Shown: positions 37,206 to 50,100 of the stretch, piece after piece | Numbering within the stretch: position 1 is the stretch's first letter | Layout of the letters: the number at the start of each line of letters is the position of its first letter | Source: Malaya genurostris | Lineage: Eukaryota > Arthropoda > Insecta > Diptera > Culicidae | Direction of reading: 5' to 3' | Length of the DNA stretch: 64,000 nt | Assembly (NCBI RefSeq): GCF_030247185.1 | Contig: NC_080571.1 | Location: forward strand, 351,536,254-351,600,253 | Notes under the pieces: generated by a model | Database searches by the model: none | What the model was told of the DNA's origin: nothing | What the model saw: only the letters and a program-made list of their open reading frames with translations | Program-made: the position numbers and the translations under genes

Positions 37206-40200
37206 ATATCTTACTGATAATAACCAATTCATGCATGGTATAATAGGGTTGAAAAGTCATAAACGAACACTTTACTTAAATCTCAATGTACAATAAATTC
37301 AATTCATATTGTCGATATAACGATGCATCGAGTGGTCAAAACTTACAAGAAAACCCTGAGAATGGAAAATAACCAATGGACCTACAAAATAAATGACATC
37401 AGGGATCGCCAGCTGCGAAGAAGAGGGCTGTAACTTTGAAATTTTAGTTAAAGTACTGTAAATTTTTTAAACTTATTTAATCACGAGTTATAGGTCTTTT
37501 TGTGCCTTCATCATTACGGGAAGGAAGCTGAGCTATTCTCGAATGACAGAAAATAAAAAAATAATAGAAAATGGAAGTTGTTCACTATAAATAGGTTCAT
37601 AAGGCCGTCATCCGGAAATTCATCTTTTCATCCTCATATAAAATAGAAGATGACTGTATTCGATAATTTATTTTGTAAAGCATAAGTTAACATCTGAAAT
37701 GATTGGTAGAATATTGTTCCAGCAGAAAGAAAAACTACATCCCGTGTAGGTAGGTATCATTCTCACGTGGTTTTTTATTATTATAATACTTTATTATTAT
37801 TTTTGGTTTTGATTTACAATACCTTAAATATACATATTCTTATTATTTCACAATATTTTTTTTACTTGTTTGATGGTTAAAGTTCATTTTCCTTTGTATA
37901 TGTCTAATTATTGTTATATTTGGTTTTACTTATACTTCAATTAACTTTAACTGCTTTTTTTTTCATTTCAATATTTATAAATTACAATCAAGTTTCTTCA
38001 GGTTTTCGCATGTAAGCATAATATTTTTTTTTGCTGAAATTCGACCGTTTTTAAAATGCTCGTCCTGTAACTCGTCCGTCAATCGATGATGATGTCCCGT
38101 CTGCTACTTCAGCCGTCAACCATCGCAAATAAAATGTCCTTCTCCTGTGACTTTCAAATAAGTATTCTAAAGCATACTCTCGGTTTCGTTCTGTTTTTTT
38201 TTTATTTTTTATTCTTCATGTTACGATTTACTCTGTTAAAACCCTTTCCATTTCTCAGTCCCCGTAATTTTTAACGATTGTTTGAATTTCGTGCGTTAGT
38301 TCTCTTCCTAGTTCTATCCTGATTACTTCATTGTTAGGAAGAGAAATTTAGTCTATGATTGAGTTATATGGAGACAGCGAAAGTCACGCTAAAGCATGCC
38401 ATTTAAAAACAGCCTCTACGGATAAATGTCGTATGTGTGTACATATGTAGCTCGGCCTAGTAGTCACTGTAGTCGCTATGGTAACGCAATTTGTTCTACC
38501 GCTGTGCTATGAGGTGCATTTTGGATTGATTAGAAATAACAACAAGAGTGTGTTCTGCTTCAACCGCCTACTTTGCGCTCGACGTCTCTGTCTCTGTTTC
38601 TGTCAAACACCGCAACGGAAAAATTCGGAAAGACCCGAACTTGATAGAAATATTTACAGAATAAAAACGGGCCGTGTTCAGGTCAACTCGTAAACTAAAG
38701 AATCGTATTGGAACGACCAGAAGCGGGCAACAGAAGCCTACGTCTTGTCGGTTCAACATTATTCGAGAAGGCCTGTTAGTTTTCTACACTGAGAAAAAAA
38801 AAACGCAACAGAAACGGTTTAAACATTGAAAAAGGTATTTTAGTCTTGAGTTGAAATTACTAGAACTACATATCTAGTAGTTATGATATTAGCTGAATCA
38901 CTAGTAAATCGCAACTATTCATTCGTTTTTTTTTGTTTGTTTGGAAAAGAACACGTTTAGGACGAAAAGGCTCCCGATCGTTGACTTTGGTGGAGTTTTA
39001 CAACGGAATGCAGAGCTCCTTCTGTAAAACCAAGTCAACGTTTGGTCGCTTTTGAAGTTTTTTTTTGTTTAAGTTCTGAACTGGACTATAGATACAAAGA
39101 TTTTCTTTTTTTTTTTGCTCTGCGGTTCAGATTTTACAGAGTTTATCTCTGCTAATGTCATTAGAATGTTTGAACTGATATAGCTGAGTGTACAAATACT
39201 GTATTTTTTTATGAGAATATTCGTATTCAAATTTGATCAACTTGATAATATGTATATATAATTTAATAGATAGATCATCTTATTTAACAGTAAATAGCTT
39301 TTTATAACTTTTTATATTTTTGTTTCAACAAGAAGTACAGCTTTCATAATATTTCCTCAAACTGATTAACTGTAATCTAAGGAATTTGGTGAACCTATTT
39401 ACTTCCGACGGAATAAATACTTTGATAACAGTGTTATTTGTTGTGTATGCGTGAGTGAGTGCGTGTGTGTGTATGTGACTGTTCATGTGTTGGTTGTGAA
39501 ATGCATCTATCGTGGTGAGTAACCTAAAGCCTGATTGTAAAACGTTTTGTTCTAAGCCTTATTTTTGTTCGTCGTTTGGTGAGGTGTTTCAAAACTTGAA
39601 AGCTCCTGTGTGTTTTTTTTTTACTTTTTACTATACGCCTAGCGTTTCGTTTGCTGTCACCTAGAAAGCAGAATTCAATAGGTTCGAATGGTCCAGTAGT
39701 TCTTGAAGTGATTGAATCTGCAAAGGCTTCTTCAGAATCAGAATCAGGATAAGGACGCATCACGCGAATGTACAAAACAGGCATATTGAAGAAACAATCA
39801 ACCAATTTCCTTCCGCAAATGTCCGGAATTCAAAAAAAAAATTCTACACAAATACTCAAAGGCAATACGCATACTGTCGAAACTTTTTTTTTCTATGTTT
39901 GACTACCTCAGCATATTTTTTACATTCACTCACCATTCGCCACGCCTACTAGGACTTCTCGCGAACGAAGCAACCGCGTGTTTTCTTTCTTCTACTGATA
40001 TATGTTTGTTTTTTTTTTTTAGTTTGTCGTTCGAAACCAAACACGAAAGCTATTCTTGTCTACTTAAAATGTTCTAACATACATTTATATTTCGTTATTT
40101 TGCCCATTGTTTTCTTCTTTGGTTTTCTTTCCTATTCACAAGTGTCGGTGCGACTGTCATCTTCGTAGCATAGTTTAGGCTATTATTGTGCTTCTTTTCT

Positions 40201-41155
40201 ACAACATCAAAGTGGGATCATGTGTTATTGTTTGTCTGGCGTATTTCGGTTTCGGTTCTTTTTACTTGCTTACATTTTTCACTTTAACAGTTCTACAATT
40301 TTAAATTCTGTCGCGTTATAGAGCTATCTATTGATTTTCGGCTTCAGCTTCGGCCGTGAGTTGGAGACAAAAGGGGATCCCGGGATGGATCCTTGCCCCT
40401 TCACTAGTCACGGCGCTGCCAATGCATCGTTTGTGTAGAGATATGCAATAACTAGAAAAGATGCACAATAGGCGCACTTTTTTTTCTTGTTTATCAGACT
40501 GAATGCTTTTGCTTATCTGTTTAATGTATTAAGATCCGATCTCTTATTAATATGCTACGCATAAGAAAAAAGTGAGCTTTCGTGAAAAAAGTTTAACCGC
40601 ATACTTAGTGTCTGGAACAATTCAGATTCGTCTTCCAGCGAGTTCTTTGAAAACAATAACAATTTTTGCAAGCTTCGGCAATTCAGTCAAATAACTTCAT
40701 TTACTATCATTATGCTGTACTTTTACAAACTTTCGATCGGCCATTGTTTTGTTTATTAAAGTATCACCACATTCTGAACATATTTTTTTAGGAGACAAAA
40801 AAACGAAACGAACATTACTATTTTTTTACATAAACCTGATAGAGCTTCGTTACATCTGAATCGGTTCGAATGGTTGGCAATTTCACCTTGTTCCATCGCC
40901 GTTTTTTTTAAGTTTCGCTTTTCACTTAACATTTGCTCTATTCACCATTCTTTCCGTTCAGTGTGTTTTTTTTTCTATTTTTGTTTTCTTTATTGGTAAT
41001 GACTTCACAATGATTCCTTTTGGTTCACGTAATCTGTCTCTATTCTCTCAAGTGTGTGTTTGGTTTTGTGATTTCTCTTCAACTTCTTTGTTCGTCAGCA
41101 CTGGGCAAACAGTGGGCTAACGACGATCATCAACCCCAACCGGGTTTGGTTCCGC
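37206..41155 (-). other. T-rich region, probable Syt1 3' UTR and downstream flank
   Basis: Immediately downstream of the synaptotagmin stop codon on the - strand. The + strand is strongly T-rich from about 37.7 to 41.1 kb, with many TTTATT (AATAAA on the - strand), as expected of a long neuronal 3' UTR. It is unlike the transposon-dense surroundings: no element ends or coding relics were recognised. The 3' end of the transcript cannot be fixed from sequence. Confidence 0.45.
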
Positions 41156-44100
41156 TTAGTCCTTCTTGTCGTCTTCGGGGTCCTTCAGCGTGTGCCATTG
41201 TGCGATTGGACGCCTCGGCGATGCCAGCATGTCGGACCAGTGGCGCAGCTCGGTACCACTCGCGTTGTAACCCAGGACGACCTTACCGATCGGTTCCGAC
41301 GTTCCGATGCGATCGTAATCCACCACGGTTACCACCAGGTTCACTTTCTGTAAATCGCAGGACACGAGGATTGTGGTGGAGGGGAGAGGATTGATTTCGG
41401 ATTGATTGCGAAGCGATGGGAAGACAACAACGGAATATACAAAAAAAAAAGAAAGTTACGTGATTAGTAGAAATACTTCGAATATTGAATGCTCGCGGAA
41501 CATTCCGCGGTGATTGGTTTTACTGTTTTCTCATACATAATTGCCGATAACGAGAGCTTTACACCATCGATTAGGAAACATCTGGTACTACAACAGCTAC
41601 GATAGAGCTTTTTTACGGTAGGAAGCATGCGGTGGAAGATTTTCCCTGGTAGACACGATCCTGATAAAGAAAAAAAACATCCCCCATCTGGTCCTAGGCG
41701 AAAGTTTGAACTGAACGCAGCACTCCGTGAGCTTGAAGAAATCGCCTACAACCATGCCAACTATGATAAATTCGAAAAAAACCGGTTACTTCAATCTGAT
41801 TGCTAAAACTAAATTAAAGAGCGAACGAACTAACTGTCAGTAGCTGTTTACTAAATACGCTAAACTAGTCGAACTGGGGTATTTTTCTAGTTTAAAATTC
41901 TTAAAATGAAACAGAATAAATCGTTTTAGATTACTTTTATCTTAATCTTTACGAACTCGGAACGGAATAAATTCTTATTTTATTATATATTTATGACTGT
42001 TTTTACTGTCTTTTACATAAGAGCGTGGTTGGCGAAATGCATGAAAAAGTCGAAACAGTTTGTGAGTAAGTGGGTGAATCGTTTTAAAGAGGTGAAAAAT
42101 GTCGACAACATTAGAAACCACGGTTCTGTCGGTGTATAGTCGGAAAAGGACAAAGAAGTGATTTGTGTCTTGTTTTTGAAGAAACCTACATTGACTTCAC
42201 GCTAAGGTGCTTCAAACATGTGCAAAAACGCCTTGAATGGGGAAAGGAACAAAATGGTGTCGTGACCTTGGATTGGTCCTCTCAGTCGCCCGATGCCCAA
42301 TCCAATTGAGAACGTTTGGGCTCAAATGAAGATGAAGCTTGGAAAGAACCGACCACACAATTTGAAACAGCTTCAGGAATCAGAGCAAATTGGCTCAAAT
42401 GGCACGTTCCCCTTGATATTTGTAGATTTGTGCCTTGCCATCAATTTGTTTATAGCATCATTTTCCCGATGTATAAGAGGGAAGGATTGAAAGGAAATGG
42501 TAAGGTTTGGACTAGGAGGATGGGAAAAATTGACGACACAAAAACACAAGAAAGCAGAAGTAAATTCTGCACCCCTGAACAATCTGCTGGGGATCACATT
42601 TAGTGGAAGCAGAAGTAAATTCTGAACCTCTACGAGGTCCCGAACAGTCTGCTGTAAAACCTATTTAGGTTTGTTACTATGTGCGTTCTTTCTGATGAAC
42701 GATGCACAGTTCATAAAACCCGACAGGATTTAGAGATTTTACAAAAGCGACACTATTCTGCACTCCCGGAAGAATGCAGAACGATTCGCAGTATGTATGA
42801 GCAGAAGTAAATTCGGTACCCCCTAAAGGATGCCAAACAATCTGCTAAACCCTATTTAAGGTGAGTACAGAAAGGATTCATTCACTCCAGGAAAAACGAT
42901 GAACCCTTCTGACTATAGCTCCTTACCACATTGGGTGAGAAACGAGAGAATATTCTTTGATAGTAGCTCCGCATACACAGACTCAACCATGTATGGAGAA
43001 CCAAAAACCCGAATACGTAGTTGCGTCAATACGGGACAGTTACATATCAGATGATATGAAGTACCGTAATCGCATTCACACAAATCACACGAATAATACT
43101 CAGCACGTTGAATAGTAGCCATGTGATAATTGAGTTTGCAATGTCCAGTCAGAGCTCTGACCAGAATACTGCAATGTTGCTTGGAGAAATGCAGTAGACA
43201 CTTTGACACTTTCAGATTTAAATCTGATAGAAACGCTCTTGTCTGAGCGCAAGTTTGCAAGCTGCGCCAGTAGCTGGCATGTTTGGATGCAGCCCAAGAA
43301 CGAATCTTGTGCTTTATCCAACTAGTTGAAAGTGGTAAAGCTGGTTCAGGACCAACGAAATCATTCGTTGCACCAGCTCTAGCCAACTCATCAGCCCATT
43401 CATTTCCTGAAATACCAGAATTGCCGGGTACCCATAAGAAGAAGTAAACAGCATTTGAAATGCTGATGTCTTCAATTTGAGTTCGACATGCGATCACTAG
43501 ATTCGACCGTGAGTCATTCGAACTGAGTGCTTTTAAGGCTGCCTGACTGTCGGAACAAAAATAAATTCGTTTACCACAGATCCTCTGCTGAAGTGCCGAT
43601 TGTACTCCACACAGAATCGCGTAGATTTCTGCTTGAAACACAGTACAGTATTTACTAAGTGAATGAGACTGCTTCAGCCTCATTTCACGACAGTAGACAC
43701 CAGCACGAGCACGACCATTCAACAGAGAACCGTCCGTATAACAAACTATGTGTTCATCAAGTTGTCGTTCCAGACAACCAGACAACCATTCCTAACGAAT
43801 AGGATAGCTCACATGGAATGTTTTGAAAGGAAAACTGCATGTGAGAGTTATGTCACTAGGAGCGAGTAAAATACTCCGCGAGTCGTGACGTTGGATTAGC
43901 CCTCTCAGTCGCCCGATGCCCAATCCAATTGAGAACGTTTGAGCTCAAATGAAGATGAAGCTTGGAAAGAACCGACCACACAATTTGAAACATTTGTTTG
44001 CCGAATTCACAAATTCGGAGGTCATTTTCAGAAGAATACGCGCAAAATCTCGCTCAAAGTGACAAGCCATCATTAACGCTGAAGGAGATTGGACTTGCTA

Positions 44101-47100
44101 TTAATGTATTTGCATGTAAGTTTTTGATCTAATAAAACAATATTCAGAAGTATTTCATTTGAGTCTTTTCATTTTCTCACAACAGTGACCACGCTCTTAT
44201 GCAACAGACTGTAATTCTACACTGAAATAATATAACCTACGAACTTCATAAGAACGAATTATTACTTTCAGACCGTAACGATCATTAATGTATTTCATTT
44301 GTTGGCGTTGTGACATGAATGAGAAAATTTTCTAATTCTATCACCTAAGTCATTTATACGATTCTTTTAGGAAATTCAACCATAAAATTGAAACCTATTA
44401 ACTACTATAAAACCTTTTGGAAAATATTTTTTGTACAAATTAAGCCATAATGAACATTCACGCTTTTGGAGGTGGTTCGCCGAAAAATTCTCTTCGAAAC
44501 CAATTTTAACAGTTTGCTAGAATCATTTATTATTTTATTCAATCATTTGAGTTGTCTTGAAAACATGAGCAATTTCGTCGTTTTGTCGTTTTAAGCAATC
44601 TAGATCAGAGTTTCCCAGACTTTTGAATATATTATGCGTTCTACTTTTGCTCATCTTGTGGCGCTCCTGGTGGACGGATTTGGAAGTTCTTGGCGCCCAC
44701 GTGTCGGGAATTTTGTCAGCTTCGCGTATGATTTTTAACATTCCGCAAATCGACTGTACTTTCTAAACAATCAACATGGAAGCCGAAAAAAGGGAAAAAA
44801 CTGTGCACAGTTATTTGGAAAATTCATTGCGGTCTGCTTCTAGGCTAGCTAAACAGCTGAAATTTCCCAGAAATACCGTATGGCGCGTTATCAAACGGTA
44901 TAAGGAAACATTGACGACGATTCGGAAGCCTCAAGCCAATCGTCGGAGTGGAACTGTCGACTGGAAACTGCGTGGTAAGATTTTGAAGACGATTAAGAGG
45001 AATTCTAATCTGTCGGACCGTGATTTTGCCAGAAAATTTGGTGCTGCCCATAGTACCGTGAGGAGAACTCGACTCCGATAAGGAATCAAGTCGTATCGAG
45101 CTAGCAAACAGCCAAATCGGACCATAAAACAGAATAGTGTTGTGCAGATTCGTGCTCGGAAACTATATGACCAAGTTCGACGGGTGTCTTCTGATGGACG
45201 ATGAAACCTAGATCAAGGCTGACTTCGGGCAAATCCCAGGTCAAAAATTTTACTTGGCAACGGCTCGGGGGGATATTCCAGCCAAACTTAAATCTGTTTT
45301 TGCCTAAAAATTTGCAAGAAAATTTATGATTTGGCAGGGCATTTGCAGCTGTGGCAAAAAAAAAAGAAAGTTTTCGTTACAAATAAGACAATGACATCGG
45401 AACTGTTTCCAAAAAGAGTGTCTCCAAAAACGAATTTTGCCGTACATTCGATCCCACGACCATCCCGTAATGTTTTGGCCAGATTTGGCAAGCTGTCATT
45501 ACAGCAAAGTCGTTCAAGAATGGGATGCAGAGAAAGGGGTCCAGTTTGTACCGAAAAACCTGAAACCCACCCAACTGCCCCCAGTTCCACCCTATTGAGA
45601 AATACTGGGCAATCATGTAGATGAGACTCAAGGGCAAAGGGAAAGGTTGTCAAAGACATCAATCAGATGACGACCTGGTGGAATAAGATAGCTAAAACGA
45701 TGGACGAAGAAGGTGTGCGCCGGCCAATGAGCCGTGTTACAGGGAAAATTCGAGAATTCCTTCGAAACCGTGACGAATAATTTTATCCGTACTTTTTCTT
45801 AAAAGTATGAAGAAAACGCTACATTTGTATAAAAAAAGATCTTGAATTCAATAGTAAATAACTGAAATACAGGCAATTGTCTTTGTTCCAATTCTATCTG
45901 AAGCAAGCTTCATTATTTTTGCAGTAAAAATTAAATATTAATTCAAGATCCTAAAGGACAAACATTGGGGAAGCAAAATAGAAGTCAATATATTACAACA
46001 AAATCGTACATATCACTACTTCACCAAACTTCTTTTCTACCGGGAAGTCTTCTAAGTTGTGTTTATCACATCCACAGTAGTTCAGTTGGCAGAACGATTT
46101 ACCCGGATTTGAAAAAGTTGCTATTTAATAACTGTCTCTGCGAACTTGTGTCGCCTATATTCGTTATATTTTTAGTCTATCTTTTCCTTGGGTACTGGAG
46201 CAAATCTCTTCATTAGGTGTGGTTTCTTGTAGCTTAAGTGGACAAAACTGTGAATTTTTCTTAGCTGCTCGCCCAAAAGTAACTTTTTGATTCATTTCTG
46301 GTTTTGGTTTTACTTTTTGTGTGAGAGACAAAAACAAAAACATTCGAGATCGAACAGTTTATGTTAACAGTGATGGTTTTTCATGCTCAGATCACAGCAT
46401 GCTGTGCGTTTGGCTGTCAGCTTTCGTTTGTTTACCTGTTTGTGCGGTTGAAATTTTGCGTTTTCAAAATGTCGCGTATTGAAAAGGAAGTGAAAATTAA
46501 GGTTTTGGACACATGGCTAAGTGAAAAGGGTATTACTATGCGAAAATTGGCGAAGCGGTTCGGAATTCATCATGCCAGTGTTAAAACCATCGGAAGTTTG
46601 CGGAACTCTAATCTTTGGATGAGCTACCAGAAACCAGAAAACAGCAGAAAATCCGGTTCTTCCAACCCGAAAATGGACCAGAAAGTGGTATCTCTAATCA
46701 TGAAGAATAATCAATGTCAATACGGGATTTGGCCAAAAAAGCAGGAACGAGTGTCGGAATGATCCAGCGTATCAAGAGGCGAAATCACCTGAAGACCTAC
46801 AAGAAGCAGAAAATCTCGAAACAAAGTGTAGAACAAGGGCTAAGTGAACTGGAGTTCAAATTTGATTTATGAACGGATTTCAAAATGGCGGAGCTCAAGT
46901 AGCTTGAAAATGTGATTGAATTCATAATAATTAATTAAGCTGAACCGATTTGCACAAGTTATAATATTCCCCCTTTAGGGAAACATTGAGATATTTCTAA
47001 ATGTACTGATATATTTTCTTCGAGAATGTAGGTATTTGTTTGCAATACGCCCGAGGAACATTATTTTCCAATGATTTCAGTAGAAGTGATGAGCATTGAT

Positions 47101-50100
47101 TGATACAAACACATTCTCCAAAACGACCACATTCTCAGTTGCTCACAACAAATCAGTGGTATGCTCCACAACAATGATGCAATATGCCCCTTGAAAAGTC
47201 GGTATAGAAGAAAAGCAGATAAAGAAGATATTCACTGATAACGGATTCAGAAATCAATTGCATAGTCAATTAATTACAGTTGAAAACCAACATTTTTTAT
47301 CCTCCCAACGCTAAATTTTGTTCTAATAACCGTTATGAATCTTTAAAACAATATTTTAACTCGAAGCAAACTGTTGAATCGAAGGTGGGGCATAATGTCC
47401 GTTGAGTGACTGTTATGAGAAAATTCGTATGTCAAAGAACTGGCTTTGTCTCTCTGGGTTTTTTATACTGTAAATAAACTGCTAAAAGTTAATTACTAAG
47501 TAGCAACCGATCATTAGACGTTTTATACGGTAAAATGCTTATTTAGTAGAAGTAAAACCTTACATCGATAAGCTGCCTAATGATATTTTCAGTTTTTTCA
47601 TATATTCCAGCACACGACAACTGCCAAACTTGCATAGTAGAAAGATCTTACGAAAAGATAGTGTTAGTGATAAAACTTTTGTGTCTTGAATACTTAAAAA
47701 AGGAAGGGGGGGCGTTTTGGCCAGCAAATGCGCTTTATAAAACTTTCCCCTAGGTTATGCTAGTTTACAACCGAACAACAAGTTTTTTCAAGAATACCAC
47801 AGTAATATTTCTGAGAATATGTGTAATTTAGAAAGGCATCGTTATACCAGAGCGAAGCAAAGTCCTAGCATTTCATTCCTCGCCAAGTCAGTTTAGCGTA
47901 TCATACTTTATAGAGAAATTGTTGCCAGCAAGAAATAGTTACTTGTTGACAGCAAATTTTTTTTTCCGATATACAAACTTTTGAAACCTTTTTGAAAATT
48001 TGATTAAAATATATTGAAACGTACAGAATTGTAAAGTAACTTTATGTTTAATCGCCTGCTCCAAATATGTGCATGAAAATATATGTAAATTCACAAAATA
48101 ATTGAACCCTTACCACTAGGTGGATTAAAACAAGATTTTTTCTTAAACCTTTATAAATGTTGTACTCAACACTGTAGAATTTTCTAGGGAACTTTCTATA
48201 TCTTTCTTTGTAGAATGATCTGATGGTCATGCAAAAAACGTAAGATTATCATCCTTCACAAGAAAAATTCATACGTGAATCCTAATCACATTCGTGAATT
48301 TATGAGTCGATATTCATACTTTGATAGTGAAACTTCCATTCTTAGTTCAAAATCAAAGCCGATAATTGTCACGTATTTTCAAAACATTCAAAACAAACGA
48401 AGAGTGACGAAGCGTTTTTGTCTTTCACTTCTACAAAAGAGAGTATCCAACGTCACTCGTTTTCCTTCTCCTCTGTGTGACGAAGAGCTATCAAAATTTC
48501 TCCCTCGCACTGAAAACTTCAACGAGAGCTCTTCTCTTTCAACTCGAAAATTTCGAAACTACTGTTCCGCTTTTGTCTTTCACTGGACCGTGAATATAAT
48601 TCTCCTTAGCTTTATCTTTCGTTATTTCTGTATATTTTAAATCAATGAAAATGACTTTTATTGGCTTTGTTCACAAATATAATATACAAAAAAAAATTTG
48701 TGGCGAAAAATCAAAGTAGGACCAATAGTCATTTCATTAGTAGAGTCGTTGTATTAATTTACCGAATACTCGACTTTCAATCAATGAATAGTAATAAAAT
48801 CGATTACAATATCTTTGCTTCAGCGCTAATAAGCACTACCGCAGGAAAAATAGTTCGAAAATTGTTCAGTAATGCTTTTATGGCGAAGCGATAACTCGAA
48901 ACCAATGCACCTATTTTCATCTCACCCTTAAAGGGGGGTAGGGTCTAAATGATGAAAAAAATCATAATTTTTGCGATTTTTTTTTTCAGAATTATCATTT
49001 AACAGAATAGATTCAATTGTTTTGCATGACAAAAAGCATCCTCCGAACAATATTTTGTGATTTTTTTGTGGAAAATTTTGAGAAATAAATCGGTGAAGAG
49101 GTTTTTTCGAGAACGCTTCTTAAAAATCATGATTTGCGGTGTCCACTGTATCTCAGCGCAGGCTAATCAGAAGTGATCAAATCGAAGTAGCATAGTTAGA
49201 GTAGAAGTTTTTCTAGACCCCAACGTTTTTTTTTTATTTTTGGTGGTTGTTCAAAGTGAAAACTACGATTTTTCACGAGAAAATCCACCATTTTGAAGCT
49301 GTAAAACCACCCCAAAGTAACCAACAACGAAAAGAAAACCGTTGGGGTCTGGTTTTTAATATGTAGAATGTGTGTGCAAAATTTGAACAAAATTGGTGCA
49401 GTAGTTTTTGAATGACGATGGACACGGACTTTCAAAACCTGCTTTCGAGGAAAACGCGTTTAAAAGTTTTTGTCTATAAAATCAATGGAAACAATTCATA
49501 ACTCAAATATTTTCAAAAAATCATATATTTTCTTTTATAATATGTTATAATGAAATATTTCAAGAATGTTTTGTCAAGTTTTTAAGTCAATCGAAGCAGA
49601 AGTCTTGGGCCTGAGCGACGAGCTCTTGCTTCTTCGCAGAATGAAATAGCCATAGATAAAGGTCCATAACTTCTAGAGTCTCGTTCCAATAGGCTTGAAA
49701 ATTTTACAGAATATTCTTCAAATGTTTTACTATAAGAAAATATAAAGAAAATAATAAATGATTTTTCAAAAGTGTTAGACCCTACCCGCCCCTTAAGGTC
49801 AGTCTATCGAACAAAGACGGCAGACCAACTCTAACGATTAAGATATTGTATTTCACATGGTTTATCACAATCGAGAAAAAATTGTTTTCAAATTTAACTC
49901 CTAACAAGATCAATATTGGATCACAGAAGGTGTTGTAATTTTATGGAAAGCATTTCGATGAAAGTGTTCGAAGATGAACTTAATAATGACTTTTCAATCA
50001 ATAAAAAGTTTCATCGCTACTTGGATATCAAGATCAACGGGACACCACTAAACATCTATTACCTTTTGAAGTATAATTTTGGTTAATTAAAAATCATTAT

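Larger units (their letters stand above)
42006..44211 (+). mobile_element. Tc1-like element, internally deleted, split by a LINE
   Basis: Inverted ends CTGTCTTTTACATAAGAGCG and (reverse complement of right end) CAGTCTGTTGCATAAGAGCG, both continuing TGGT, flanked by TA at 42004-42005 and 44212-44213. Relics of a Tc1 transposase: KWVNRFKEVKNVDNI near 42070 (DNA-binding part) and DWSSQSPDANPIENVWAQMK near 42270 (third catalytic residue Glu in PIEN), with the centre missing. Without the LINE and one target copy it would be about 583 bp. Confidence 0.88.

Noticed and set aside
41020..41394. 124-codon + strand frame over the Syt1 last exon
   Set aside because: It is the antisense shadow of a conserved exon, with no similarity of its own.
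46075..46130. tRNA-like start (GTAGTTCAGTTGGCAGAACG)
   Set aside because: No anticodon stem, T-arm or B box follows within tRNA distance, so neither a tRNA nor a clear tRNA-derived SINE is supported.
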